Made by a program: the position numbers and the translations under genes. Below are positions 17,114 through 26,614 of a stretch of DNA of 64,000 bases, piece after piece. The notes below the pieces were generated by a model, which was not told the DNA's origin, made no database searches, and saw nothing but the letters and a program-made list of their open reading frames with translations. Position 1 is the first letter of the stretch, and every line of letters starts with the position of its first letter. Source of the DNA: an uncultured Eubacterium sp. (GTDB taxonomy: Bacteria; Bacillota; Clostridia; Lachnospirales; Lachnospiraceae); assembly GCA_947178105.1 (NCBI GenBank), contig CAMWXD010000015.1, forward strand, positions 1-64,000, in the 5' to 3' direction.

Positions 17114-19057
17114 TCAATCCTTATTTTCATATGTTTCTGATTCAAAACATACAGAAAAGGAATAAGCCTTTTTCGACAGCGCCGCCTTCCACACAGACGC
17201 CTTTTTCTGCTCCAGCCCCATGTCCTGCTGTGCAAGCGTCCATCCATCGTCCAGCTCCAGCCGAAAATCGGTCTTTTTCAGCGGCAGTCCGCTTTGAGCA
17301 GTATGAAAGAAATCAAAGCTGTACTCCTTGCCTTCTTGCTGCTTTTGCTTGTGTTTTTGTATCTGGGCAACCGCCTGTATGGACTCCTTTGCTGGTATAG
17401 TGACCGTGATCTTTGCATAGACCACCCGCGTTTCCCCAAAAATCCGTTCAAACACCTCTTTTAGTTCGGTACTCTGATACCGCTTTTTTAACGTATCATA
17501 AAAGCTGTCCTCCTCGCTGATCATCGTCAGCGCACGCAGCAGTGCTTCTGCATTCACGTATGGCGCAGCTTCCTTTCCGGATGCCGCTTTTGTCAGATCC
17601 TCCCTGAGCTGTCCTGCCGCATCATTGCTGCATATACGGAGCGCATTCGCATAAGACATTTCCTGGCTGTGCATTTCATATTCCAGGTTGTCCATGTCCA
17701 GGCGCTCTACGCAGTCCAGGTTGGAATAATACCCGACCTGCGGCTCTGCTTCCTGTTCGCCCGCTACAATCAAGACCAGCTTTTCCGGCTCGTCCGGCAA
17801 AAAGAAGCAATGGTTGCTGCTGCCGTCCTCGCGTCCAAAAGAATGGTCAAACCCATAGGTCAGCACCTCCGCCTCTTTTGCGCTTACCGTAACGCCAACC
17901 ACGCCCTCTGCGCCTTCCCGCAGGCGGATATCTGAAAAAGTATAGACCTGCACCTTTTGATTCCATCCTGCTTCCTTTTCCAATGCCTGCTCCTGATAGT
18001 CTGTCTGCGCATTGAAAATCTGCTCATAATCTTCCATCGTGGACGTCTGCGGCTGCTCCGTGTCCTGGTATGCCAGGATGCTTTCCCCGATACTGTAAGA
18101 AACCGGGATCTGCGGTTCCCCTTTGATAGACAGGACCTGCCCGCTGGCATCCGGCTTCTGTCCAAATGTGGTTACAAACGGATACACGATTTGCAGCGTC
18201 TTATCGGAATTGGAGGTGTTTTTGATCTGGTAGGTATCTGTCACCTGCAAGAGCGGCGGCGCTTCCTCCCCTTTGGCTTCCTGTCCACCTGCCTTTTCCA
18301 TAGGATCCGCCTTAATAGCTGCCTTCAGGCTGCGGGTTACCTTTAGATTCTGCATATCCCCAGTCGCCGTCAGCGCAAAGACCGGCCCTTCGTAGGCGTC
18401 ATACCGGCGCGGCAGTATCCCAGGCGCAGCCCCGTCGGCACCTGCATCTTTCTGCTCCGAGCTCTTTTCCTCTTCGCCGTCCGTCACGCCTCCGGTACCG
18501 CTGTCAAACTGCATTCCGTTTTCCTGCGCCTGCGCACTACTGTCATCGGTAAGCGTAGCATCTTCAAGCGCCATGTCCTTCTCAATGCCGCCCTCGCCTG
18601 ACTCATGCATCCCACCGCTGTCGTAGCCGCCCATATGGATGCCAGGCGGCGCAGAAGATCCCATTTTGAAATTTGATACAATATAGCCTGCGCCGCCAAA
18701 CACGATGCACAGGCACGCCACGACCGGCAGATATTTCAAATACCCGCCCAGCTTTTCCACCGGCACTTTCCAGCGCGCCAGCTTATCCTCCCCGGATGCC
18801 GGTTCCATCGAATCCCCATTCGCTTCCGATTCCGCCGGTTCCTCATTCGCTGCTGATTCTGCTGATTCCGCCGGTTCCCCGTCTTTTGCAGGCGTGCCCA
18901 GGCTCTTGCCTGTCTTTGCCTGCGGCATATGGTTTTTGTCTGTTTGTTCCTGTTCAGATTTTCCGGCTGCCATAGGATAAGCGGCTGCCTCCAGGATCAT
19001 ATCATCCGGTATCTGCCCCATCGCCTGAAACAGCCGTTCGCCTGCATTTTCCCTCAT
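17114..19057 (-). CDS. Single-pass membrane protein, putative anti-sigma factor
   Basis: 647 residues from the ATG at 19057, which overlaps the sigma factor stop as ATGA. This start removes an 82-residue upstream extension that only shadows the sigma gene. The N-terminal 110 residues are cytoplasmic and Ala/Glu/Ser rich, with LFQAMGQIPDDMILEAAAYP at the start. One transmembrane segment follows (YLPVVACLCIVFGGAGYIV). The large C-terminal part is extracytoplasmic, low-complexity at first and then beta-rich, with the C-terminus ending in KAYSFSVCFESETYENKD. Short N-terminus, one span and coupling to an ECF sigma gene fit an anti-sigma factor. No zinc-finger or RsgI motif was recognised, so the role is inferred from context. 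Confidence 0.7.
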   Translation of the reverse strand: MRENAGERLFQAMGQIPDDMILEAAAYPMAAGKSEQEQTDKNHMPQAKTGKSLGTPAKDGEPAESAESAANEEPAESEANGDSMEPASGEDKLARWKVPVEKLGGYLKYLPVVACLCIVFGGAGYIVSNFKMGSSAPPGIHMGGYDSGGMHESGEGGIEKDMALEDATLTDDSSAQAQENGMQFDSGTGGVTDGEEEKSSEQKDAGADGAAPGILPRRYDAYEGPVFALTATGDMQNLKVTRSLKAAIKADPMEKAGGQEAKGEEAPPLLQVTDTYQIKNTSNSDKTLQIVYPFVTTFGQKPDASGQVLSIKGEPQIPVSYSIGESILAYQDTEQPQTSTMEDYEQIFNAQTDYQEQALEKEAGWNQKVQVYTFSDIRLREGAEGVVGVTVSAKEAEVLTYGFDHSFGREDGSSNHCFFLPDEPEKLVLIVAGEQEAEPQVGYYSNLDCVERLDMDNLEYEMHSQEMSYANALRICSNDAAGQLREDLTKAASGKEAAPYVNAEALLRALTMISEEDSFYDTLKKRYQSTELKEVFERIFGETRVVYAKITVTIPAKESIQAVAQIQKHKQKQQEGKEYSFDFFHTAQSGLPLKKTDFRLELDDGWTLAQQDMGLEQKKASVWKAALSKKAYSFSVCFESETYENKD

Positions 19058-19614
19058 ACAATGATCCCTTCCTTTTCTAAATATGCTTTCAGCCTGTTCC
19101 TGCTGCGCATCAATGAAGATTTTACTTTGCTCTCGCTCATGCCGTAGTGCTGCGCGATCTCGCCAATGCTGTCCGCATACCAGTAGCGGCGCACAAAAAT
19201 AACCCTTGCATCCCTGGAAAGCCCCCTTAGAAACGTGCCAAGCGCATCGGTAATGACAATCGTATCCGTACGGTGTTCCTCCGAGCCATCGCCCGCGATA
19301 CACTCCTTTAGTTCTTCATAAATAGCGTCCATGCTTCCTCCCCCACGCTTGGAAGCATGGTTTTTCCGATAGCGGTCCAAGGACAGGTTTCTTGTAATCT
19401 TCCCTAAAAATGCCTGGAAAAACCCCGGGCGCTTTGGCGGGATGACTGTCCATACCTTAAACCATGTGTCATTCACACATTCCTTGGAATCCTCCTCATT
19501 TTTTAAGATATTGTGCGCAATATAATAACAAAAGGAACCGTATTTGCTGTTCGTCTGGCGAAGCGCTTCTTCATCACGCTGCCAGTACAGTTCAATAATT
19601 TTTTCATCCTCCAT
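19054..19614 (-). CDS. ECF-type RNA polymerase sigma factor
   Basis: 186 residues, usual for group 4 sigma factors. Region 2 covers about 10-85 (EEALRQTNSKYGSFCYYIAH, then KECVNDTWFKVWTVIPP, and LGKITRNLSLDRYRKNHASK). Region 4 covers about 125-180 with LRGLSRDARVIFVRRYWYAD and IGEIAQHYGMSESKVKSSLM as the helix-turn-helix. It is co-translated with the membrane protein downstream, so activity is probably controlled by that partner. The target promoters and inducing signal are unknown. The ribosome site is AAGGGAGAG. Confidence 0.92.
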   Translation of the reverse strand: MEDEKIIELYWQRDEEALRQTNSKYGSFCYYIAHNILKNEEDSKECVNDTWFKVWTVIPPKRPGFFQAFLGKITRNLSLDRYRKNHASKRGGGSMDAIYEELKECIAGDGSEEHRTDTIVITDALGTFLRGLSRDARVIFVRRYWYADSIGEIAQHYGMSESKVKSSLMRSRNRLKAYLEKEGIIV

Positions 19615-19725
19615 GTATCTCTCCCTTATGAAAACAACCTGCCGTCCTTCACGGCATACTCCTGCTTATCATAACGAAAAGCAGCCCTGTCCCGTTGCGT
19701 TTTTACCAATTAAATGAAAAAACAG

Positions 19726-19784
19726 AAAAAGCCCCTGCCTGCGCGCCTTCCTTATCTTTTGGCGAACAGGCAGAAAGCCTTTTT
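19726..19784 (-). terminator. Rho-independent terminator after the response regulator gene
   Basis: On the minus strand the arm ending in CTGCCTG pairs with CAGGCAG, extended by an A-rich/U-rich lower stem, and the U tract continues at 19713-19730. It lies directly after the stop at 19790. Confidence 0.75.
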
Positions 19785-19789
19785 GTTTC

Positions 19790-20170
19790 TTATCTTTTTT
19801 CCAATTTATCACCAAGCACCCTGTTGATGACTTGAAGAAACTGTTTTTCATCATACGGCTTTAGTATAAAATCTTTCGCTCCCGCCTTTAACGCATCCAA
19901 GACGATCTTATCCTTGCCGATCGCCGAACACATCACAATCGACGCCTGCGGGTCTATTGCTATCAGCTTTTTTAGCAAAGCAAGGTCTGGATTATCTGGA
20001 AGCGTAATATCCAGCAAAGTCAGGCATGGTTTCTTTTCCTGGAATATTGCCAGGGCATCCGCAGCCGTTGTTGCTTCCACGATATTTTCATAACCTCCGT
20101 TTTGCAGCGCTTTTTTTGTTATCTCCCTGGCGAATCTTGCATCATCCACGACCAGAATCAGATCTTCCAT
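19790..20170 (-). CDS. Stand-alone response regulator receiver (CheY-like)
   Basis: 126 residues with only a receiver domain. The acidic pair is D9-D10, the phospho-acceptor D54 (TLLDITLP), the conserved Ser S82 (VMCSAIG) and the Lys K104 (FILKPYD). It has no output domain, so it must act by protein contact. It follows the EAL protein by 15 bases and shares its transcript. A link to c-di-GMP turnover or to motility/chemotaxis is likely but unproven; no partner histidine kinase is in the window. Confidence 0.92.
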   Translation of the reverse strand: MEDLILVVDDARFAREITKKALQNGGYENIVEATTAADALAIFQEKKPCLTLLDITLPDNPDLALLKKLIAIDPQASIVMCSAIGKDKIVLDALKAGAKDFILKPYDEKQFLQVINRVLGDKLEKR

Positions 20171-20185
20171 GCACCGTTCCTCCCA

Positions 20186-21964
20186 TTATCCCATCTTCCA
20201 TACGCTGCCAGAATCCGCTTCCAGGCATTGTTCATATTCCGACACCGGCATTGGGCGGTAAAAATAAAAGCCCTGTGCGTTGCGGCAGCCGATCGACAGC
20301 AAAAACTTTGCCTGCTCCATCGTTTCCACGCCTTCCACGATGACCTCAAGCCCCAGCCTGCCAGCCATTTCCACGATCGAATACAAAATAACATTTCCCC
20401 GCATGTCGTCTGTTGACGGCGGCAAAAATTTCAGGTCTATTTTTAACACGTCGACCGGAATCTCCCGCAGGGAATTTAAAGACGAATAGCCGCTTCCAAA
20501 ATCATCCATCATCACAAGGAACTTGTTTTCCCGCAAAAGCTTTGCCAGGTTATACAACTGCATATTGTCCGATACAAACGCGCTTTCTGTCAGCTCAAAC
20601 GCAATCAGGCAGTGCGGCACGTCAAACTCCGCCACGCATTCCCTGATCTGTTTTAACAGGCTGGGGGCATACAAATCTGTCCGGGATATATTTACGGAAA
20701 TCGGATAGACGCGTTTTCCTTCGTCCAGCCATCTGCGGATCATCTCGCATGTAGCGCGCAGGACAAAATGGTCAAGTTCTGAAATAAAGCCGTTTTTTTC
20801 AAATACCGGCACAAATTCCCCTGGCGAAATAATCCCCTGCGACGGGTGGATCCAGCGCACAAGCGCTTCCGCACCGATGATTTTGCCCGTATCCATCTCG
20901 CATTTCGGCTGCAAATACACCTGGAACTGCTTCGTCTCCAGTGCCTTTTTCATCTCGGATACAATGATGTGCTCTGCGATTTCCTTTTTGCGGATCACAT
21001 TGTCATAATATGCGACATGGTTCACATAGCTGTTTTTCACCGTCCGCTGCGCAGAAGCGGCACGGTCTATCAGTGTTGAGACTAAAATATGCTCTCTGCG
21101 GTCTTCCTCGCATGTTATGTATACGCCAAAGGACATGGCGATATCAAATTCCAGAGGATAGGCACGCAGCGACATCTGCAAAAAATCAATCATCTGCGCA
21201 ATGCCGTCCGCTTCCGCCGGCATACATACGCAAAACACATCGGAGGAAACACGGCAGTACGTACAAAACTCCATCACCGGCCCCGCCCATTCCTGGATCT
21301 TTACGCCGATATAGCGCAGGATATTGTCTCCCTCCTTTGTGCCGCACATCTGGTTTACCATGCGGAACTTGTCAATATCCATACGGACCACCGCATAGCT
21401 CAAGTCTGTGTGCGACTGGATCATTTCGTCTGTCATCTGCACAAAGCTGTCCAGGTTCGGCATGTGCGTCAGAGGGTCTTTTGCCAGCAGGAATTTCAGC
21501 TTTTGCAGCGTCTCCAGCTCCTGCTCGGCATTTGTAAAGGTCATCAGCACACGCTCCTTTTCCCCCTCTGCATCCGCATAGCAGACGAGGCTGACTCGGA
21601 ACCACTCATAAGTATGCGCCTCCACATAAAACCTCGCATCCATGCTCCGGCGTTCCCCTGCCTGCAAGCCAGAAAAATCAAAAAAAGACTCCGCCCTGCC
21701 AAGGTCATCCTTTAATACGATCTGCTTAAAATCTGCGCTGTCCGCAGGGTTCCAATGCCCCTGGCAGATTTTTTCCTGCCATTCCCCATAGATATACTGG
21801 CGCTGCGCAGGATCGATATAGCACTGTTTTGTTTTCAAATTATATTCTACGATAAAGGAATGTGTGTGCTCCAGTATCCTGCTGTCCCGCAGCAGGTTCG
21901 CTTCCCGGAAGCGCTCCTGCCTTGCTGGCTGCTTTCCTTGGCTGCTTTCCTGACCCATCTTCAT
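20186..21964 (-). CDS. c-di-GMP phosphodiesterase with degenerate GGDEF and intact EAL domain
   Basis: 592 residues. A PAS-like N-terminal region (about 25-155) includes HTHSFIVEYNLKTKQCYIDP. A GGDEF fold follows (LLAKDPLTHMPNLDSFVQMT, MDIDKFRMVNQMCG), but the active-site loop reads CRVSSDVFCV instead of GGDEF, so cyclase activity is not expected. The EAL domain (about 330-575) keeps GAEALVRWIHP, SVNISRTDLY, the ELTES motif, DDFGSGYSSLNSL and EGVE, consistent with active hydrolysis of c-di-GMP to pGpG. No membrane span is seen. It may be controlled by the co-transcribed receiver protein. Confidence 0.9.
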   Translation of the reverse strand: MKMGQESSQGKQPARQERFREANLLRDSRILEHTHSFIVEYNLKTKQCYIDPAQRQYIYGEWQEKICQGHWNPADSADFKQIVLKDDLGRAESFFDFSGLQAGERRSMDARFYVEAHTYEWFRVSLVCYADAEGEKERVLMTFTNAEQELETLQKLKFLLAKDPLTHMPNLDSFVQMTDEMIQSHTDLSYAVVRMDIDKFRMVNQMCGTKEGDNILRYIGVKIQEWAGPVMEFCTYCRVSSDVFCVCMPAEADGIAQMIDFLQMSLRAYPLEFDIAMSFGVYITCEEDRREHILVSTLIDRAASAQRTVKNSYVNHVAYYDNVIRKKEIAEHIIVSEMKKALETKQFQVYLQPKCEMDTGKIIGAEALVRWIHPSQGIISPGEFVPVFEKNGFISELDHFVLRATCEMIRRWLDEGKRVYPISVNISRTDLYAPSLLKQIRECVAEFDVPHCLIAFELTESAFVSDNMQLYNLAKLLRENKFLVMMDDFGSGYSSLNSLREIPVDVLKIDLKFLPPSTDDMRGNVILYSIVEMAGRLGLEVIVEGVETMEQAKFLLSIGCRNAQGFYFYRPMPVSEYEQCLEADSGSVWKMG

Positions 21965-22039
21965 GCTCCTCCTCGTACGTATGTGTTCGTTCTATTCTAA
22001 ATTTTAGCATCCACGGATTACATTGTCAATACAGCAATC

Positions 22040-22984
22040 CTATTCGTCCTGCGCCTCCTCCGGTTTATGAAACAACGCGTTTACAAACTGCTCCGAGTCA
22101 AATTTCTGCAAATCGTCGATCGATTCCCCGACTCCGATATATTTGACCGGTATGCCAAGCTCCGACTGGATCGCGACTGCGATCCCGCCTTTTGCGGTGC
22201 CGTCCATTTTTGTCAGCACAATGCCTGTAATATCCGCTGCCTCCTGAAACTGCTTCGCCTGGTTCAGCGCATTCTGCCCGGTCGTTGCGTCCAGGACAAC
22301 GAGCGTCTCACGGTATGCCTGGGCATATTCCCGCTCCAGGATGCGGTTGATTTTTTTTAACTCCTCCATCAGGTTCTTTTTATTATGCAGCCTGCCTGCC
22401 GTATCGCACAGCAAAATATCTGCATTTCTCGCTTTTGCAGCCGCTACCGCATCGTATACGACGGACGCCGGGTCAGCGCCTTCCTGCCCGCCGATCATCT
22501 CCACGCCTGCACGGGACGCCCATTCTGCAAGCTGCCCGCCTGCCGCCGCACGAAACGTATCCGCCGCGCCAAGCACGACCTTTTTGCCCTGCGCCTTAAA
22601 TTTTCCGGCGAGCTTGCCGACTGTCGTAGTCTTGCCGACGCCGTTTACCCCGATGACAAGCACGACCGCACGCTCCTCTTCAAACCGGTAAGCAGTCTGC
22701 CCGACTTCCATCTGCTCTTTAATGCTGCTGATTAAAAGCTCCTTACATGCCGCCGGGTCTTTGATATGCTGCTCCTTGACTTTCTGTTTTAAATTTTCCA
22801 GAATCGCCTCCGTAGCCTTTATGCCAAGGTCGCCCATAACAAGGATTTCTTCGATCTCCTCATAAAACTCCTCGTCTATTTTGGAAAACCCGGAAAATAC
22901 CGCGTCTATGCCTGCCGCAATATTATCCCTCGTCTTTGTAAGCCCCTCTACCAGGCGTTTAAAAAATCCCTTTTTTTCTCCCAT
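22040..22984 (-). CDS. ftsY: Signal recognition particle receptor
   Basis: 314 residues from the ATG at 22984, chosen because AGGAGG lies 11 bases before it; an in-frame ATG at 23038 lacks such a site. The short N domain (KKGFFKRLVEGLTKTRDNIA) leads into the NG GTPase: GVNGVGKTTTVGKLAGKF (G1), DTFRAAAGGQL, LLCDTAGRLHNKKNLMEEL (G3), VLTKMDGTAKGG (G4) and YIGVGESIDDLQKF. It pairs with Ffh and guides ribosome-nascent chains to SecYEG at the membrane. The acidic A domain of some homologues is absent, as is usual in Clostridia. It is the last gene of the plsX operon. Confidence 0.95.
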   Translation of the reverse strand: MGEKKGFFKRLVEGLTKTRDNIAAGIDAVFSGFSKIDEEFYEEIEEILVMGDLGIKATEAILENLKQKVKEQHIKDPAACKELLISSIKEQMEVGQTAYRFEEERAVVLVIGVNGVGKTTTVGKLAGKFKAQGKKVVLGAADTFRAAAGGQLAEWASRAGVEMIGGQEGADPASVVYDAVAAAKARNADILLCDTAGRLHNKKNLMEELKKINRILEREYAQAYRETLVVLDATTGQNALNQAKQFQEAADITGIVLTKMDGTAKGGIAVAIQSELGIPVKYIGVGESIDDLQKFDSEQFVNALFHKPEEAQDE

Positions 22985-23044
22985 TTTGCTACATACCTCC
23001 TGCAAATTTACATAGCTTTTTGTCCAACGTATGTTCATCTGGCC

Positions 23045-26000
23045 TTAGTTTAAGTCATTTTCAATTAAGCTGACGGATACAAGCGTGGACACGCCCTTTT
23101 CCTGCATCGTAATGCCGTACAGCCGGTCTGCCGCCGTCATCGTGCCGCGCCTGTGGGTGATTACGATAAACTGCGTATTTTGGGTCAGCTTATGCAGATA
23201 CTTTGCAAACCGGCCTACATTGCTGTCATCCAATGCCGCCTCGATCTCATCGAGCAGGCAGAACGGCGACGGCTTTAAGTTCTGGATCGCAAACAGCAGC
23301 GCAATCGCTGTCAGAGCTTTTTCCCCGCCGGATAGCTGCATCATATTCTGCAGCTTTTTGCCCGGCGGATGCGCGATAATGCTGATGCCGCACTCTAAAA
23401 TTTCTTCCTCTCCGGCTAATTCCAGCGTACCTTTTCCGCCGCCGAACAACTGCTTAAACGCCTTGTCAAATTCCCGCTGGATCTCTGCAAATTTTTCCGC
23501 AAACTGCCTGCGCATTCCGGTGTCCAGCTCGTCAATAATGCCAAGCAGCGTCTGCTCCGCCTGGACAAGGTCGTCGTGCTGCGTCTTTAAAAACTGATAG
23601 CGTTCGGACACCTCCCGGTATTCCTCAATGGCATTGACATTGACATCGCCAAGCTTTCGGATGTCCTCCTTTGTCTCCCTGATCAGGCTCCTCGTTTTTG
23701 CCGGGTCGGCATACTGCTCGTCCCGAAGCTTCATCGCTTGGTGCGGCGTCAGTTCATACTCGCTCCACATATAGTTTGTCTGGGATTCCTTTGCTTCCTC
23801 CAGCTTTTCCTTCTGGTTCAGCAGCCGGAAGATCTCCTTGTCCAGCACATTTTTATGCTCAGAAAGCTCCTCCCGTTTCGAAAAAAAGCCTTTCTGGCGC
23901 GCAGCCATTTCTTCCCTGCGCCTTTGCCGGCTCTCCAGCTCCTTTTCCAACCGCGCATTCTCCGCCGCCGATTCCGTGATCTCTTTGCGCAGCTTTTCGA
24001 TTTCCAGCTCTTTTTGCGCCGCATCGGCGTCCGCATCCTGTGCGCCGCTTTGAAGCTGTGCCAGCTCCCCAGCCAGCTTTTCCAGCTCTTCAACGATCCG
24101 CTTTCTGTTTTCTTCGATAAACCCTGCCTGCTGGTGAAAGCCTGCCTCTTCCATCTGGATATCAGACAGCCCTTTCGCATATTCCTGCTCAGATTTTACA
24201 TGCTCCTCCAGCTCTTTTTGGGCTGCGGCTGTCTCCTCCTGGATACGTGCTTCCTTGCCTGCCAGCTCTTCAAGCTGTGCGCCTACCTTGCCGCGCTCTT
24301 CGCTGATCTGCCTTTTTTGCTGCTCCAGCTCCCTTGTTTCTTCTGCTAAGGACGCCGCTGCCTTCCCGCTCTCGTATTTTTGCTCCAAGACACGCTCCAG
24401 GTTCAGCTTTGCCGTGTTCTGCTCCAGATGTGCCTGGCTGCTTGCCTCCTGGTTTTCCTCCTGCTCTTTGCGCAGCAGCTCCTGTGCAGACTGATATTCC
24501 CTGATTTTATCCTCCAGGCGGCTCCTCTCGCTCAAAAGCTGCTGCTCCTGCTCTTTTAGTTCTTCGATCTCCCGCTTTCGCCCAAGCAGGTTGCTGCTGT
24601 TTTTAAAGGCGCCGCCGGAGATCGAACCGCCCGGCAGCAAATGCTCGCCCTCAAGCGTCACAATATTCAGCGAATAATGGTATTCCCTTGCCAGCTCTAT
24701 GGCATGGTCGATCTGGTCTACGACATAAATGCGCCCAAGCAAATGCGCCATCACGCCTTCATACTGCGGATCTGCCTTTACCAGCGTATTCGCCATGCCG
24801 ATCACGCCGTTGCTGTCCAGCGCACGCTCATTGTAATTCGCCTTTCTCCCGTTTACGCTTGTAAGCGGCAAAAAAGTCGCACGCCCGTATTTATTTTCCT
24901 TTAAAAACTGCACCATCCGCTTTGCGGTCGCTTCATCCTTCGTCACAATGTTTTGGATACTGCCGCCCAGCGCAGTTTCGATTGCCGTCTCATATTTTTT
25001 TTCTACTTTCATCAAATCTGCCACGACGCCATGGATGCCAGGCTCCGCTGCTTTTTGTTCCATCACGCGGCGGATGCTGCCGCCATACCCGTCGTAGCGT
25101 TCCGCAATATTGCGCAGCGTTTCCAGACGGGAATGTGTCTTATGGAACTGCGCCGCTGCCTGCTCCAGCTCGCTGCGCGCCGCCTCCAGGCTTTTGCGTA
25201 TCCTCTGGCGCCTGTCCTGGTACTCCTGCCCCGCCTCCTGTAGCTGGCGGATACATGCTTCCAAAGACCGCAGCGTCTCTTCGTGCTGCCTGATGACAGA
25301 CTCCATGTCGGCTTCCTCACTCTTTGCGCGCAGCTTGCGCTGGTTCAACTGCGCATTGCGGATATTTGCCTGCTCCAGCATCATATCCAGCCTCTGCTGC
25401 TGACCCTTGACCGCGCCTTTTTGATTGAGCAGCTCGATAATCTCATTTTTGCCGCGCTCAATCGTACCGTTGCAGGAGGCAATCCGCCCGCGTACCTGTT
25501 CCAAGCGTTCCTGCGTCTGCCTGCGCCTGTCTGTCACTTGGGCGATGCTTTGGTCTAGCGCAGCCTTTTCCGCTTCGTACTGCTGCTGGCGCTTAAGCCT
25601 GTCCGCACTGTCTTTTTCAATCGCTTCCTTTCTGCTCTGGTAATGCTCCTGTGACATCTTTGCGGAATGGATCTGCTCTAATAAGACGTTTACCTCACCT
25701 TCCAGCTTTCCCTTTTTTACTGCTGTATCGCTGATCCGGTTCCGGGCGTCTGCAATCTCAGCCTCCGCCTGTTCCAGCAGCCCTGACAGGCTTTCATATT
25801 CTTCCCGCGTCCGGTCTAGCTGCGCCTGCGTGTCCTTTAACTGCGCATCGGCGATGTCATATTTTTCACCGACTTCCCTGCTTAGTACCTCATTGCGCTC
25901 CAGATCAGACAAAAACAGATTGACCTCAAAGACCTTTAACGCTTCTTTTTTCTTTAGAAACGCCTTTGCCTTTTCCGCCTGTTTTTCCAATGGGACGACC

Positions 26001-26602
26001 TGCCGCTCCAGCTCGGTCAAAATATCGTGGATACGCACCATATTTTCCCGCTCATGCTCCAGCTTTTTCTGGGTTGCTGCCTTGCGCCGCTTGAACTTGA
26101 CAATGCCCGCTGCCTCATCAAACAGCTCGCGCCGCTCCTCCGGCCTGCCGCTTAAGATCCGCTCGATCTGGCCCTGGCCGATAATCGAATACCCTTCTTT
26201 GCCGATCCCGGTATCGTAAAACAGCTCTGCAACATCTTTCAGGCGGCAGGAGCTGCCGTTTAACAGGTATTCACTCTCCCCGGAGCGGTACACACGCCTT
26301 GCGACCGTGACCTCCTCATACTCCACCGGCAGTACATGGTCTGCGTTATCCAGCGTAATCGCCACATACGCATAACTGACCGGCCTGCGGTTTTCCGTTC
26401 CCGCAAAAATAACGTCCTGCATACTGGCGCCGCGTAGCTGCTTGGCGCTCTGCTCGCCCAATACCCACCTTACCGCATCCGCCACATTGCTCTTTCCGCT
26501 GCCGTTTGGCCCCACAATGCCTGTAATCCCATTATGGAACTCAAACACGATCTTATTTGCGAAAGACTTAAACCCATGCACCTCTATGCTTTTTAAATAC
26601 AT
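23045..26602 (-). CDS. smc: Chromosome segregation ATPase SMC
   Basis: 1185 residues, standard for bacterial SMC. The N-terminal head has Walker A GIVGPNGSGKSNVADAV near residue 32. Long heptad-rich arms flank the hinge (about 510-640, with PGIHGVVADLMKV and GGSISGGAFK). The C-terminal head carries the signature MQLSGGEKALTAIALLFAIQ and Walker B PFCLLDEIEAALDD. SMC forms the condensin-like ring with ScpA and ScpB, which are not encoded here, and organises and separates the chromosomes. The order rnc-smc-ftsY is conserved in Firmicutes. The ATG has an excellent GGAGGAAGG site. Confidence 0.97.
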   Translation of the reverse strand: MYLKSIEVHGFKSFANKIVFEFHNGITGIVGPNGSGKSNVADAVRWVLGEQSAKQLRGASMQDVIFAGTENRRPVSYAYVAITLDNADHVLPVEYEEVTVARRVYRSGESEYLLNGSSCRLKDVAELFYDTGIGKEGYSIIGQGQIERILSGRPEERRELFDEAAGIVKFKRRKAATQKKLEHERENMVRIHDILTELERQVVPLEKQAEKAKAFLKKKEALKVFEVNLFLSDLERNEVLSREVGEKYDIADAQLKDTQAQLDRTREEYESLSGLLEQAEAEIADARNRISDTAVKKGKLEGEVNVLLEQIHSAKMSQEHYQSRKEAIEKDSADRLKRQQQYEAEKAALDQSIAQVTDRRRQTQERLEQVRGRIASCNGTIERGKNEIIELLNQKGAVKGQQQRLDMMLEQANIRNAQLNQRKLRAKSEEADMESVIRQHEETLRSLEACIRQLQEAGQEYQDRRQRIRKSLEAARSELEQAAAQFHKTHSRLETLRNIAERYDGYGGSIRRVMEQKAAEPGIHGVVADLMKVEKKYETAIETALGGSIQNIVTKDEATAKRMVQFLKENKYGRATFLPLTSVNGRKANYNERALDSNGVIGMANTLVKADPQYEGVMAHLLGRIYVVDQIDHAIELAREYHYSLNIVTLEGEHLLPGGSISGGAFKNSSNLLGRKREIEELKEQEQQLLSERSRLEDKIREYQSAQELLRKEQEENQEASSQAHLEQNTAKLNLERVLEQKYESGKAAASLAEETRELEQQKRQISEERGKVGAQLEELAGKEARIQEETAAAQKELEEHVKSEQEYAKGLSDIQMEEAGFHQQAGFIEENRKRIVEELEKLAGELAQLQSGAQDADADAAQKELEIEKLRKEITESAAENARLEKELESRQRRREEMAARQKGFFSKREELSEHKNVLDKEIFRLLNQKEKLEEAKESQTNYMWSEYELTPHQAMKLRDEQYADPAKTRSLIRETKEDIRKLGDVNVNAIEEYREVSERYQFLKTQHDDLVQAEQTLLGIIDELDTGMRRQFAEKFAEIQREFDKAFKQLFGGGKGTLELAGEEEILECGISIIAHPPGKKLQNMMQLSGGEKALTAIALLFAIQNLKPSPFCLLDEIEAALDDSNVGRFAKYLHKLTQNTQFIVITHRRGTMTAADRLYGITMQEKGVSTLVSVSLIENDLN

Positions 26603-26614
26603 TCCTTCCTCCGC

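Noticed and set aside
19058-19303. N-terminal extension of the putative anti-sigma protein
   Set aside because: It overlaps the sigma factor gene in another frame; the ATG overlapping the sigma stop is the sound start.
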